Of a stretch of 64,000 nt of DNA, positions 10,764 to 19,179 are shown one piece after another. The DNA lies in contig VMRT01000010.1 of NCBI GenBank assembly GCA_007713455.1, positions 1 to 64,000 on the forward strand. Reading direction: 5' to 3'. How positions within the stretch are numbered: the first letter of the stretch is position 1; each line of letters starts with the position of its first letter. The notes under the pieces were generated by a model. It saw only the letters and a list, made by a program, of their open reading frames with translations. It ran no database searches and was not told where the DNA came from. This DNA is from Pseudomonas sp. Lineage in GTDB: Bacteria > Pseudomonadota > Gammaproteobacteria > Pseudomonadales > Pseudomonadaceae. Made by a program: the position numbers and the translations under genes.

Positions 10764-11157
10764 GCTGAATCCCTGATGAGCGCCGTCGCGGGCGCCTTTA
10801 TTGGTGGCATAAATGCCGGGGATTCTAACCCAAGCCAGGTGCTGGCCAGCGGCTGGTGAGTTTGATTTCGAGAATGGGGCTAGGCCGATGCAGCGCAAAC
10901 CAAGCCGGACACGATCACTGCTAATCTCTATTCTTTTTTGAAGTTTTCGGTGGTACAGGTGCGACAAGGGGGACAAGCAGGACTGGCATGGGCTGAAGTT
11001 GTATCTCGTAGCTCGGAGGCGGGTGGTACAGGCGGTACAAGAGGCTGGCGCTGTACCACCTGTATCCCGCTTCCTTCGGGAGGGCGGTACAGCCAAAAGC
11101 CCCATAACTTGGGACTGTACCCCTTGTATCACGAGTCCCGCGTGGAAATGCTTTGGT
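10764..11157. repeat. 394-base intergenic region with GGTACA-type paired repeats
   Basis: No gene is supported. The region holds several paired copies of a short motif: tggtacaggtgcgacaagg (10951-10969), tggtacaggcggtacaaga (11024-11042), and inverted forms ctgtaccacctgtatcccg (11051-11069) and ctgtaccccttgtatcacg (11115-11133), plus a single ggcggtacagcc at 11084-11095. Each pair places two GTACA/GATACA units about nine bases apart. The arrangement looks like binding sites for a DNA-binding protein or an iteron-like array next to the DUF927 gene. The part nearest hsdM should also contain the hsd operon promoter, but I see no convincing -35/-10 pair. Confidence 0.6.
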
Positions 11158-12942
11158 TCAGTCGGGACGCGAAAGGAGCTCGGGGTTGATCCAGTAGAAG
11201 CGGTCTTTACCTCCCTCTGGGAGCCGCTTTTGTGCCTGATTTTTACCAGGCTCACGCTTGGCAATAGCACCGACAGAATCTAGAGCGCGCACTACGCGCC
11301 CCAGATCGTAGCCCTTTGCGGCTTCTTCTAGCCCTGAGCGATTAAACAAGTACAAGCGGCTCCCATCAGCGGCCTCTTCCCACAGACCAGCCCGATCTCG
11401 AACAGCGGGGCTACCGACTGCGGCGCTTTGGAAGCGCGTTTCTGCGTGGCGGGCGATAAAGTTGCTGATGCTATCCAGGACCTTTCGGTTTTCGCTTGGG
11501 CCTTCTCCTCTGACAGCACGCCAAGAGGCAAACAGCTCTAGCATCGCTTCACGAGCTGCACCGGCCGGCAGGGGCAGGATGCCAAAGCTGATAGCCAGTT
11601 CGCCGGTCATTGCTACCAGCGCAAAGCGTTCAGCAGCTCGGCTTTCCTGGCCGCTGCAGCACGGGTACTGATCGCGAAATTTCTCCAGCAGATCAGACAA
11701 GTGGCAAAATTCCTCGCTTTCAATGAGCCTGCGAACGAACTCCGGGCCGGCGTGGCCATAATGGGTCATGCTGCCCTTCCTGATGGCATCCGAGAATCGT
11801 CTGCCGTCTTCCATTCCATGCAGGTTGTCCCATGCGCCATGAGTACGGTAAGCGGAAATATCCAACAGCCGAATCTCCTGTCCGGCACGGATGCGTTGAC
11901 CGCCTTCGGCCATAAAGGCACCAAGTCCCAGTTCGCCGGTAGAGAACAGCATGATCCGCCAGCGCTTTGTCTTCTTGGCTGACCCGCTGCGGGTGGCTCG
12001 CGTTTTTCCAGTCCCGTTAGCTAGTGCGTAAACAACTGCACCAACCTCGCGCGCGTCTGCTTCGCCTATTTCGTCGAGAGCCAAAATGGTGTCATTTCGC
12101 TCGTTGGCAATACCTTCCAACCCGTTCCCGGTAGCAAGCCAGGTTCGTAAGAATTTTTCTCCGTGCCCCCAAACGGAGGCACCGGCAATGGTGGCGATCG
12201 TTTTTCCGGTGCTCGAATCTCCGACTAGGTGAAAGCCACCACCTTTCATCTGAACATGAAAAAGAATGGGCCCGGCTAGAGATGTACATATGCTTAACAG
12301 CAGCAGAGGATTGCCAGCGCACATGCTGCCAATGCTGCTTTGCCAGCCATGCAGCGTCCCTCCGACACGGTAGTCGTCCTGCGTGGCGTCTTCACTCTGG
12401 TAAACCGCCTGGCCCTCACCGATATTCTGGCGCGGCATGATGAACAGCTTGTCGCCATGCCAGCCTGTCTCTGTTGCGGCAATCACGCGAGCTGAAGGGC
12501 GCTGACCAGCGATAAACGCGGTGACTTTCGTGCGGTGTTCGTATGAGACATCCAGGCCCATGGTGAGCAGGGTGCCGAGGATCGAGTCGCTTTTGCCCGC
12601 GAGCAGCAGGTTCGGCATGGCCCACTTTCGTTCCTGTCCGTCCAAATTAATGAAACTGATCAGGCGGCCGTAATCGGTGCTCTGCAAGCTGCGAGTGATG
12701 GCCTCCACCTCAAGAGGGCCGCAAATCCACTCGTGAGTGCTCTGCTCGCCGAGCTTAGAGTCCCAAGTGCTATGTAGCCAGACGCCAGGACGAAGCCTTT
12801 GACCATCGTGCCAGATCTCTTCGTACTGCACGCTGAAGCCGTTACTCGGGATAGTGGCGTGTTTCTTATCCATTGAGGGTATGGCGGTGACGTTCTTGGC
12901 CGGGCTGGGTAGCACGCTGGCCTGCTTTTCTGCAGTTGGCAT
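11158..12942 (-). CDS. DUF927 domain ATPase of a mobile element
   Basis: This 594-residue protein has a DUF927 (superfamily II helicase/primase-associated) layout: an N-terminal region with [15 protein letters not shown], a Walker A motif GDSSTGKT about one third of the way in, Walker [12 protein letters not shown], and the arginine-rich [19 protein letters not shown] block. DUF927 proteins are typical of integrated elements and phage satellites, where they probably act in replication. ATG 12942 is preferred because GAGGAG lies eight bases upstream; an in-frame start at 12987 has none. The AlpA-like gene lies upstream on the same strand. No primase or replication protein accompanies it, so it may be a leftover of a larger element. 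Confidence 0.85.
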   Translation of the reverse strand: MPTAEKQASVLPSPAKNVTAIPSMDKKHATIPSNGFSVQYEEIWHDGQRLRPGVWLHSTWDSKLGEQSTHEWICGPLEVEAITRSLQSTDYGRLISFINLDGQERKWAMPNLLLAGKSDSILGTLLTMGLDVSYEHRTKVTAFIAGQRPSARVIAATETGWHGDKLFIMPRQNIGEGQAVYQSEDATQDDYRVGGTLHGWQSSIGSMCAGNPLLLLSICTSLAGPILFHVQMKGGGFHLVGDSSTGKTIATIAGASVWGHGEKFLRTWLATGNGLEGIANERNDTILALDEIGEADAREVGAVVYALANGTGKTRATRSGSAKKTKRWRIMLFSTGELGLGAFMAEGGQRIRAGQEIRLLDISAYRTHGAWDNLHGMEDGRRFSDAIRKGSMTHYGHAGPEFVRRLIESEEFCHLSDLLEKFRDQYPCCSGQESRAAERFALVAMTGELAISFGILPLPAGAAREAMLELFASWRAVRGEGPSENRKVLDSISNFIARHAETRFQSAAVGSPAVRDRAGLWEEAADGSRLYLFNRSGLEEAAKGYDLGRVVRALDSVGAIAKREPGKNQAQKRLPEGGKDRFYWINPELLSRPD

Positions 12943-13066
12943 AAAGCGCTCCTCATTTTTCGGGCGCAAGGGAGCCCGCAAAGCCATAAATGACTGGCTT
13001 CGATAGAAAAAAAGATTGGGATAGCCCTCTAGACGGCTGTGGCTCGATTAGAGGGCGAGGCGGGCG

Positions 13067-13240
13067 TCAGGCTTCGAGCGTGAGGAAGTGTTCAACGTCC
13101 CTGCGTACCCACAAAAGGCGCCGCCCAAAATGGCGTGGTTGCGGAAAACCGGGGTTTTGTCGCATACGCCAGAGGGTCGTGCTGCTGCAGCGCAGCAGCT
13201 GACAGAGCTCGGCGCTAGTCAGGAAGATTTCGTGTGGCAT
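13067..13240 (-). CDS. AlpA-family excisionase/transcriptional regulator
   Basis: The 57-residue protein is a winged helix-turn-helix DNA-binding protein of the AlpA/MerR-like excisionase group: LTSAELCQLLRCSSTTLWRM is the helix-turn-helix, followed by PGFPQPRHFGRRLLWVRRDV. These proteins activate integrase or excision genes in prophages and islands. The ATG at 13240 has AAGGAG nine bases upstream; the frame is open for 54 codons further upstream but without similarity. It lies 222 bases from the tRNA-Thr 3' end and upstream of the DUF927 gene. The integrase that normally sits here is absent. Confidence 0.8.
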   Translation of the reverse strand: MPHEIFLTSAELCQLLRCSSTTLWRMRQNPGFPQPRHFGRRLLWVRRDVEHFLTLEA

Positions 13241-13419
13241 GGCAGGTGCTCCTTGTGATGTGTAGAAACACTGTGCCGTTCTGTGAAAGCTTTTTGGGCT
13301 GGAATTCGACCACATTCTTGTAGGTTTAGGATTTCGCCACGATGGGTCAGGGAATCGCTTCAGTTGTCGACTGATGCACAGCTCCGACGATGTGTTGAGC
13401 AAAGTGTTGAGCAGAAACG

Positions 13420-13444
13420 AAAAAGGCCCACCTTGCGGTGAGCC
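13420..13444 (-). terminator. rho-independent terminator of tRNA-Thr
   Basis: On the minus strand the sequence GGCTCACC-gcaa-GGTGGGCC followed by TTTTT forms an eight-pair stem (one G-U pair) with a tetraloop 18 bases past the tRNA CCA end. Confidence 0.8.
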
Positions 13445-13461
13445 TAAGTCGTTGATTTCTA

Positions 13462-13537
<76 letters not shown>

Positions 13538-13551
13538 ATTTGAGGGTCGCC

Positions 13552-13579
13552 ATTATATCCATTGCGCGCGACGAGTAAA
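13552..13579 (-). promoter_or_regulatory. sigma70 promoter of tRNA-Thr
   Basis: On the minus strand a perfect -10 box TATAAT (13557-13552) is preceded after 16 bases by TTTACT (13579-13574), a fair -35 box. Transcription would start about eight bases before the tRNA. Confidence 0.65.
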
Positions 13580-13607
13580 CCGTTTGATTACGGTGACTTG
13601 CGGTCGC

Positions 13608-14840
13608 TTATTCAGGCCGCGTCACATTCTGCGCGGGCGCGTCGAGTTCGGCGAGCAACAGCAGGTTGCGTGGCGTCAGTTGGCTGGGGCAGAAGGTGCC
13701 CAGCCGAACGCGGTAGCCCTGTTCTTCCAGCAGTAATGCTCGGTCGAGCAACAGCCAGAGTTCGAGCGGGCGGCGGAACAAGCCGCGCACCAGTTCCAGG
13801 TTGCGAACTTCGGCCAGGCGCTGCCAGCCTGTGCGCTCCAGTGCCGGCCAGTCCTCGCCACCGGGCGCGGGTAGTTGCTTGAGCGTGGCGAGGTCGCGGC
13901 AGTAGTCGGCGAAGTCTTTCTTCAGCCAGGCGCTGGGCAGCGACGGGGTCGGCAGGTATTCGTCCTGCTGGCGCAGGCGGCGCTGCAGGGTGTCGAAGCC
14001 CAGGCGCCAGGCCATGGACTGGTCGCGGTTGCGCCGTTCGCGTGCGCCCGCGGTGACGGTTTCGCTCAAGGGCAAACCGAGGTCATCGCGCGTGAGCTGC
14101 AAGGACGAAGCCCCGGCTGCCTGTGACAGTGGGATGTACTGCTCATCGGTGATGCGGTTGTAGCAGCAGGGTGACACCGCAAGCTGGCGGCATTGTTTGG
14201 CGACGGCCAGTTGCAGCAGGCGAACATGCAGGTCGCCGCAGGCATGCAGGGCGACTGGCGTATGCGTGGCGTGCAGCTGGTCCCCTGCATCGGAAGCCAG
14301 CACATCCTGGCAGCGGTGCGTCGCCTCGACGCCGAGTCGTTCGCTCAGCTGGTCGCCGGCGTTGACCAGCGCTTCGTCCCACTCAAGGCAGGTCAGTGCC
14401 GCGCCGTTTCTGGCCAGATGCCGGCCGAGATGACCTTTACCGGAGCACCAGTCGAGCCAGTGTTGCGGCGTTTCGCGAAAGTGCAGGCGCGCGCCGAACG
14501 CCTGGATTTGCAGCGATTTGCGTCCCGGTATGTCGAGGTTCTGGCGATGAGCCATAGCCTGCGTCTCGCTTGCGGGCAGTTCGTCGATCTGGCTCAGCTT
14601 GCAGGCGATCGCAGCCAGCTGCGGGAAAGGTGCCGGTGCGGCGAGTTCGCCTGGCTGGTTGTGCGCAGCTTCGGCGTCGGCCAGTGAGCGTGCTCGCAGC
14701 CAGGCGGCGAGTTCCGGGTAGTCCTTTTCCCACGGCAGGCTTCGGCAAACGAATGGGCGTGGGCGCCAGAGAGCCTGGTGCTCGCTCAGGAAACGGTCGA
14801 GTGCCTGGAAGCGTTCGAGCAGATAAGGGGAGGCTGTCAT
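13608..14840 (-). CDS. SAM-dependent methyltransferase domain protein
   Basis: The 410-residue protein has a class I methyltransferase core of the Methyltransf_32/GSTCD-like type. The SAM-binding motif I is DWCSGKGHLGRHLA at about residues 150-165, followed by LEWDEALVNAGDQ, and later HACGDLHVRLLQLA and AVSPCCYNRI, which are characteristic of this group. The substrate is not known. ATG 14840 is preferred; the open frame continues 47 codons upstream without similarity and would run into the dctM terminator region. It stands alone next to the tRNA-Thr and is probably a chromosomal gene outside the island. Confidence 0.8.
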   Translation of the reverse strand: MTASPYLLERFQALDRFLSEHQALWRPRPFVCRSLPWEKDYPELAAWLRARSLADAEAAHNQPGELAAPAPFPQLAAIACKLSQIDELPASETQAMAHRQNLDIPGRKSLQIQAFGARLHFRETPQHWLDWCSGKGHLGRHLARNGAALTCLEWDEALVNAGDQLSERLGVEATHRCQDVLASDAGDQLHATHTPVALHACGDLHVRLLQLAVAKQCRQLAVSPCCYNRITDEQYIPLSQAAGASSLQLTRDDLGLPLSETVTAGARERRNRDQSMAWRLGFDTLQRRLRQQDEYLPTPSLPSAWLKKDFADYCRDLATLKQLPAPGGEDWPALERTGWQRLAEVRNLELVRGLFRRPLELWLLLDRALLLEEQGYRVRLGTFCPSQLTPRNLLLLAELDAPAQNVTRPE

Positions 14841-14897
14841 CGGCGGGCAGGCGTTCGGGCGGGAGCCGATTGTAGCGGGATGCTGCGGTAGGAAGCA

Positions 14898-14922
14898 CAA
14901 CGCCCGTCGAGGGACGGGCGTT
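14898..14922 (-). terminator. hairpin downstream of dctM
   Basis: A perfect 11-pair inverted repeat (CAACGCCCGTC, loop of three bases, GACGGGCGTTG) begins 11 bases after the dctM stop codon. No long T-run follows, so efficiency is uncertain. Confidence 0.6.
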
Positions 14923-14932
14923 GCAGTTGCAG

Positions 14933-16309
14933 TTACTGGCCGTAGACCTGTTCCGGCAGCCAGGTGATCAGGCCAGGCCACATGTAGGCCACCACCAGCA
15001 TGCCGATCTGGATCGCGATGAACGGCAGTACGCCCTTGTACATCACGCTGGTCGGTATGCTGCGGGGCGTTACGCCGCGCAGGTAGAACAGCGAGAAGCC
15101 GAAGGGCGGGGTGAGGAACGAGGTCTGCAGGTTGATGGCGAACATCACGCCGAGCCAGACCGGGTCCAGGCCCATGGCCAGCAGGATCGGGCCGACGATG
15201 GGCACCACCACGAAGATGATCTCGATGAAATCGAGAATGAAGCCCAGCAGGAAAATGACCAGCATCACCACCAGGAAGGCGCCGAGCACACCGCCAGGCA
15301 GCGAATGCAGGGCATCTTCGATCAGCGCTTCACCGCCAAAGCCGCGGAACACCAGGGAGAACAGCGACGCACCGATGAGGATGAGGAACACCATCGAGGT
15401 GATTTCGGTGGTGCCGAAAGCTACCTGCTTGAGCTGGGCGAAATTCAGCTGACCCTTGGCGATCGACAGCAAGGTCGCGCCCAGGGCGCCGATCGCCGCA
15501 GCCTCGGTCGGAGTCGCATAGCCCGCCAGAATCGAGCCAAGCACGGCAGTGATCAGCGCCAGCGGTGGCAGCAGCGCGCCGATCAGCTTGCCCCATTCGA
15601 TCGGCCCCAGTTCTTCCTGCGGCAAGGCGGGCAGCTTCTTCGGCTGGAAGATCGCTACCGCAATGAGGTAGAGGATGTACATGCCAACCAGCACGAGGCC
15701 CGGGATCAGCGCGCCGACGAACAGGTCGCCGACCGACACGGTCTTCGGCGAGAAGATGCCCATCTTCAGCTGTGCCTGCTGGAATGCGCTGGACATCACG
15801 TCGCCGAGCAGGACCAGGATGATCGAGGGTGGAATGATCTGACCGAGGGTGCCGGTGGCGGCGAGGGTGCCGGTAGCGATCGCCGGGTCGTAGCCGCGAC
15901 GCAGCATCGTCGGCAGTGCCAGCAGGCCCATGGTGACCACGGTGGCGCCGACGATACCGGTACTTGCCGCAAGCAGCGCGCCGACCACGCAGACCGAAAT
16001 CGCCAGGCCGCCACGCATGGTGCCGAACAGCCGCGACATCGATTCCAGAAGGTCTTCGGCGACGCGCGATTTCTCCAGCATCACCCCCATGAAGACGAAC
16101 AGCGGTACCGCCAGCATCGTCTGGTTGTTCATGATGCCGAAGATGCGGTTCGGCAACGCGTGCAGATAACCCACGTCGAACGAGCCGGTGACCACGCCGA
16201 TGCCGGCGAACAGGAGTGCCATGCCGCCAAGGGTAAAGGCGACCGGATAACCGGACATCAGAGCGAAGCAGATGCTGATGAACAGCAGGATGGCCATGAT
16301 CTCACCCAT
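14933..16309 (-). CDS. dctM: TRAP transporter large permease (DctM type)
   Basis: The 458-residue inner-membrane protein is the ion-coupled translocating subunit of a tripartite TRAP transporter. It shows about a dozen hydrophobic segments and family motifs such as FVFMGVMLEKS, GALLAASTGIVGATVV and GTLGQIIPPSI. It starts at ATG 16309 with a near-perfect GGAGGTGA upstream and overlaps the dctQ stop by eight bases, so the two permease genes are coupled. With DctP encoded divergently, the system should import a carboxylate (C4-dicarboxylate or keto acid) driven by a sodium or proton gradient. Confidence 0.93.
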   Translation of the reverse strand: MGEIMAILLFISICFALMSGYPVAFTLGGMALLFAGIGVVTGSFDVGYLHALPNRIFGIMNNQTMLAVPLFVFMGVMLEKSRVAEDLLESMSRLFGTMRGGLAISVCVVGALLAASTGIVGATVVTMGLLALPTMLRRGYDPAIATGTLAATGTLGQIIPPSIILVLLGDVMSSAFQQAQLKMGIFSPKTVSVGDLFVGALIPGLVLVGMYILYLIAVAIFQPKKLPALPQEELGPIEWGKLIGALLPPLALITAVLGSILAGYATPTEAAAIGALGATLLSIAKGQLNFAQLKQVAFGTTEITSMVFLILIGASLFSLVFRGFGGEALIEDALHSLPGGVLGAFLVVMLVIFLLGFILDFIEIIFVVVPIVGPILLAMGLDPVWLGVMFAINLQTSFLTPPFGFSLFYLRGVTPRSIPTSVMYKGVLPFIAIQIGMLVVAYMWPGLITWLPEQVYGQ

Positions 16310-16853
16310 GCTTCACCTCCTGCTCTGCTTCAGGCAAACGACCGGCCAGGCGGTAGCCGGCCTTGATCAGGTCGGAAAGGCCCTGCAGGGCTAGGCTCCC
16401 GACCAGCAGCAGGATGATGCTCTTCTGCAGGTAGACGAACTTCAGCCCGCCCGACTCGTTGGAACCTTCGTGCGTCGCCCAGGAACTGGTGACGTAGTCC
16501 CAGCTGTTCCAGCCGAGGAACAGGCAGACCGGTAGCAGAAAAAGCAGGTGGCCAAGACCGTCGACGACGGTCTGCCTGCGACTGCTGAACTTCTGATAGA
16601 AGATGTCGACGCGAACGTGGCCGTTGCGCTGCAGGGTCCAGGCGGCGGCGCCCATGAACACCAGTGCATGGCCGTACATCACTGCTTCCTGCAGGGCGAT
16701 GGCGCCGATGCCGAAACCGTAGCGCAGGACCACCACGATGGCGGTGCCGATGACGAGAAAAAGGGTGATCCAGGCACAAAGCTGGCCGAGGCGCATGTTG
16801 AACGCATCGATGAGACCAGCCACGCGCAGCAGGGGCGGGGGGCTCTGGGACAT
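16302..16853 (-). CDS. dctQ: TRAP transporter small permease (DctQ type)
   Basis: The 183-residue protein has the four-helix layout of DctQ subunits, which form a complex with DctM in the inner membrane. The first helix region is LCAWITLFLVIGTAIVVVL, followed by EAVMYGHALVFMGAAAWTL and the conserved NGHVRVDIFYQKFS motif. ATG 16853 has AAGGA seven bases upstream. It is the first gene of the dctQM pair and diverges from dctP across 294 bases. Confidence 0.92.
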   Translation of the reverse strand: MSQSPPPLLRVAGLIDAFNMRLGQLCAWITLFLVIGTAIVVVLRYGFGIGAIALQEAVMYGHALVFMGAAAWTLQRNGHVRVDIFYQKFSSRRQTVVDGLGHLLFLLPVCLFLGWNSWDYVTSSWATHEGSNESGGLKFVYLQKSIILLLVGSLALQGLSDLIKAGYRLAGRLPEAEQEVKHG

Positions 16854-17147
16854 TTGTAGTCCTTCTTAGGAGACGCAAGGTTGGCGGGAGAGGGCGATTC
16901 TTGCAGTACTGGCGTCTTGCAGCAATCGGCCTACGACTTTTAGCTTATGCGCTAGGCTTGAGGCGCCGGAGGCTCTAATGTTAGTCGAGCCCGGAGTGGC
17001 GGATGCATTTCCGGCGCAGGTTTCGCCGTACGAGCCAGCGGTCAGCCTGACTCAGGGGCTCGAAACGGAACGAAAGGCGCAAGGCGGTCCGGCAAAAAGC
17101 GTAGCCTTGCCGTTGCGCAATAAGAACAAATAACAAGGAGTAACCTC
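16854..17147. promoter_or_regulatory. divergent control region between dctQM and dctP
   Basis: The 294-base gap must hold promoters in both directions. It contains a direct repeat TCTTGCAG at 16899-16906 and 16915-16922, spaced 16 bases start to start, which could be a regulator site. I could not identify a convincing sigma54 (-24/-12) pair despite the known sigma54 control of dicarboxylate TRAP systems in other species. Confidence 0.4.
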
Positions 17148-18254
17148 ATGAAACGTCGTGACATTCTCACCGCCGCTGGCGTAGGCCTGGCGGCAACCGC
17201 TCTGGCTGGCTGCAATGACAAGAGCGAGAAGCCGGCAGCGGGCGAAAGCAAGCAGGCCAGCGAACAGCAGACATTCAACTGGAAGATGGTCACCTCCTGG
17301 CCGAAGAACTTCCCTGGCGTAGGCGTCGGTGCCGAGCGCTTCGCCAATCTGGTCAACGAAATGAGCGGTGGCCGGCTGAAGGTCAAGGTCTATGCCGCCG
17401 GCGAGCTGGTCCCGGCGCTGGAAGTGTTCGACGCGGTATCGCGCGGCACCGCCGAAATGGGTCATGGCGCACCTTACTACTGGAAAGGCAAGGTCCCGGC
17501 CGCGCAGTTTTTCTGCGCCCTGCCGTTCGGTCCCAACGCGCAGGAAATGAATGCCTGGCTGCATCGTGGCGGCGGCATGCAGCTGTGGGAAGAGGTCTAC
17601 AAGCCCTACGGCGTACTGCCGATGGCCTGTGGCGCCACCGGCGTACAGACCGCCGGCTGGTTCAACAAGGAAATCAACTCGGTCGACGACTTCAAGGGTC
17701 TGAAGATGCGTACCCCGGGCCTGGGCGGCGAAGTGCTGACCAAGATGGGCGGTACCGTGGTGAACATGCCGGCTGGCGAGATCTTCACCGCCCTGCAGAC
17801 CGGCGCGATCGACGCCACCGAGTGGATCGGCCCGTACAACGATCTGGCCCTGGGCCTGCACAAGGCTTCCAAGTACTACTACACCCCGGGCTGGCAGGAG
17901 CCGAACGTCACCTTCGAGCTGGACGTGAATCTCAAGGCCTGGGAAACCCTGCCGGATGATCTGAAGGCTATCGTTCGTGCCGCGGCGCGTGACGTCAACG
18001 GCGACATGCTCGATGACTACAACGCCAAGAACATGGAAGCGCTGGAGCAACTGCGCGAGCAGGGCGTCGAAGTACGCCGCCTGCCGGACGAAGTGCTGTC
18101 CCGCCTGAAGGAAGTGGCGGCTGAAGTGGTCGACGCCTCCGCCAACGCCGATCCGGTGGCGGCCAAGGTGTGGGAGCAGCAGAGTGCCTATCTCAAGCGG
18201 TTGTATGAATACGCCGAGCTGAACGAGAAGGACATCTACAACATCCGCGGCTGA
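17148..18254 (+). CDS. dctP: TRAP transporter substrate-binding protein (DctP/TakP type)
   Basis: The 368-residue periplasmic protein captures substrate for the DctQM permease. The N-terminus MKRRDILTAAGVGLAATAL carries a twin-arginine motif, and LAGC (residues 18-21) could be a lipobox, so it may be a Tat-exported lipoprotein. The mature part begins FNWKMVTSWPKNFPGVG and shows the TakP-like features GHGAPYYWKGK, MRTPGLGGEVL and DATEWIGPYND, which suggest a 2-oxo or hydroxy carboxylate rather than a C4-dicarboxylate. ATG 17148 has AAGGAG upstream. A strong terminator follows. Being divergent from the permease genes is less common than a single dctPQM operon. Confidence 0.92.
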   Translation: MKRRDILTAAGVGLAATALAGCNDKSEKPAAGESKQASEQQTFNWKMVTSWPKNFPGVGVGAERFANLVNEMSGGRLKVKVYAAGELVPALEVFDAVSRGTAEMGHGAPYYWKGKVPAAQFFCALPFGPNAQEMNAWLHRGGGMQLWEEVYKPYGVLPMACGATGVQTAGWFNKEINSVDDFKGLKMRTPGLGGEVLTKMGGTVVNMPAGEIFTALQTGAIDATEWIGPYNDLALGLHKASKYYYTPGWQEPNVTFELDVNLKAWETLPDDLKAIVRAAARDVNGDMLDDYNAKNMEALEQLREQGVEVRRLPDEVLSRLKEVAAEVVDASANADPVAAKVWEQQSAYLKRLYEYAELNEKDIYNIRG

Positions 18255-18270
18255 TAGCTACCCGGATGCG

Positions 18271-18306
18271 AAAACGCCACACCGGCAACGGTGTGGCGTT
18301 TTTTTT
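18271..18306. terminator. bidirectional rho-independent terminator
   Basis: A ten-pair stem CGCCACACCG-gcaa-CGGTGTGGCG flanked by AAAA on the left and eight T on the right lies between the convergent dctP and OsmC genes, so it can serve both strands. Confidence 0.9.
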
Positions 18307-18336
18307 GCGCCCGAGCTTGGCGCGATGAAGGCGCGG

Positions 18337-18762
18337 TCAGCCTTCCAGCGTCGCGTTCAGGCTGATGCGAGCGTTGAGTACCTTGGACACCGGGCAGCCT
18401 TCCTTCGCCTGATTGGCGATCTGCTGGAACTGCGCGTCATCCGCACCCGGAATCCGCGCCTTGAGGGTGAGATCGATCGCCGTGATGCTGAAGCCTTCGC
18501 CATCCTTGTCGAGTGTGACCTCGGCACGGGTGTCGATGCGTTCGGCGGTCAGCCCGGCCTGGCCCAGCATCATCGACAGGGCCATCGAGAAGCAGCCGGC
18601 ATGGGCGGCGCCGATCAGCTCTTCCGGATTGGTCCCCGGCGTGTCTTCGAAGCGAGTGTTGAAGCCGTAGGGGTTGTCCTTCAGTGCACCGCTCTGAGTG
18701 CTGATGGTGCCCTTGCCGTCTTTCAGGCCGCCTTGCCAGACGGCGGAAGCGCTCTTCTTCAT
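18337..18762 (-). CDS. osmC: OsmC-family peroxiredoxin
   Basis: The 141-residue protein matches OsmC, which reduces organic hydroperoxides with a pair of conserved cysteines. The first cysteine is in AAHAGCFSMALSMML (about residue 57) and the second in KEGCPVSKVLNA (about 122), as expected. It is full length, starts at ATG 18762, and is probably a single gene; the DUF2388 gene follows upstream on the same strand. OsmC proteins act in oxidative and osmotic stress. Confidence 0.93.
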   Translation of the reverse strand: MKKSASAVWQGGLKDGKGTISTQSGALKDNPYGFNTRFEDTPGTNPEELIGAAHAGCFSMALSMMLGQAGLTAERIDTRAEVTLDKDGEGFSITAIDLTLKARIPGADDAQFQQIANQAKEGCPVSKVLNARISLNATLEG

Positions 18763-18804
18763 GAACTGACCTCGAATGAATGCGTGAATGGGTTCAGCGT
18801 GCCG

Positions 18805-19113
18805 CTATTGAAGCTGTTCGGCCGCGAGGATCGCGCTGGCCAGCTCCATGTCGGTGGCTTCCAGCTGCGGCTGCTCGCTGCGCAGTTGCTGCAGCATGGC
18901 TTCCAGATACGGGCCGCGGATCTCGCCGTTGCTGGCCACGAAGCTGCCGGCATACTCGCGCGCCGGTATCACCAGCTTGTCGTCCTTGAAGGTCATGTAG
19001 GTGGATGCCGTGGTCGCACCCGAGGAGAGAATGTCGCGGACCAGGCCATCGGCCACCGCGCTGCCAACCGGCACCAGCGCCAGGGTGAACGCTGCGAAAA
19101 GTGTCTTGCGCAT
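18805..19113 (-). CDS. DUF2388 small secreted protein
   Basis: The 102-residue protein begins with a signal peptide (MRKTLFAAFTLALVPVGSAVA) and continues with SSGATTASTYMTFKDDKLV and ASNGEIRGPYLEAMLQQLR, the conserved core of the Pseudomonas DUF2388 family. Function is unknown; periplasmic location is inferred from the signal peptide. It starts at ATG 19113 with a purine-rich GGAGG upstream on the minus strand. It lies 42 bases upstream of osmC and might be cotranscribed with it. Confidence 0.85.
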   Translation of the reverse strand: MRKTLFAAFTLALVPVGSAVADGLVRDILSSGATTASTYMTFKDDKLVIPAREYAGSFVASNGEIRGPYLEAMLQQLRSEQPQLEATDMELASAILAAEQLQ

Positions 19114-19179
19114 GAGCGGAAACCTCCTTGCTATCGTTCTTCTGAGAGTGCGATGGGCGAAGGAGAGTTCCGGTTGCCG

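Noticed and set aside
10764-11270. Upstream extension of hsdM by 169 codons
   Set aside because: No similarity to HsdM, passes through the GTACA repeat array, and a better start with ribosome site exists at 10763.
13241-13419. Remnant of an integrase C-terminus next to tRNA-Thr
   Set aside because: The short open frame there shows no tyrosine-recombinase residues, so it cannot be called.
14921-16366. 481-codon plus-strand frame opposite dctM/dctQ
   Set aside because: Composition is dominated by H, Q, R, D and E, typical of an antisense shadow of a membrane-protein gene; no domain.
16875-16925. Possible sigma54 promoter between dctQ and dctP
   Set aside because: GG and GC elements are not at the required ten-base spacing on either strand.
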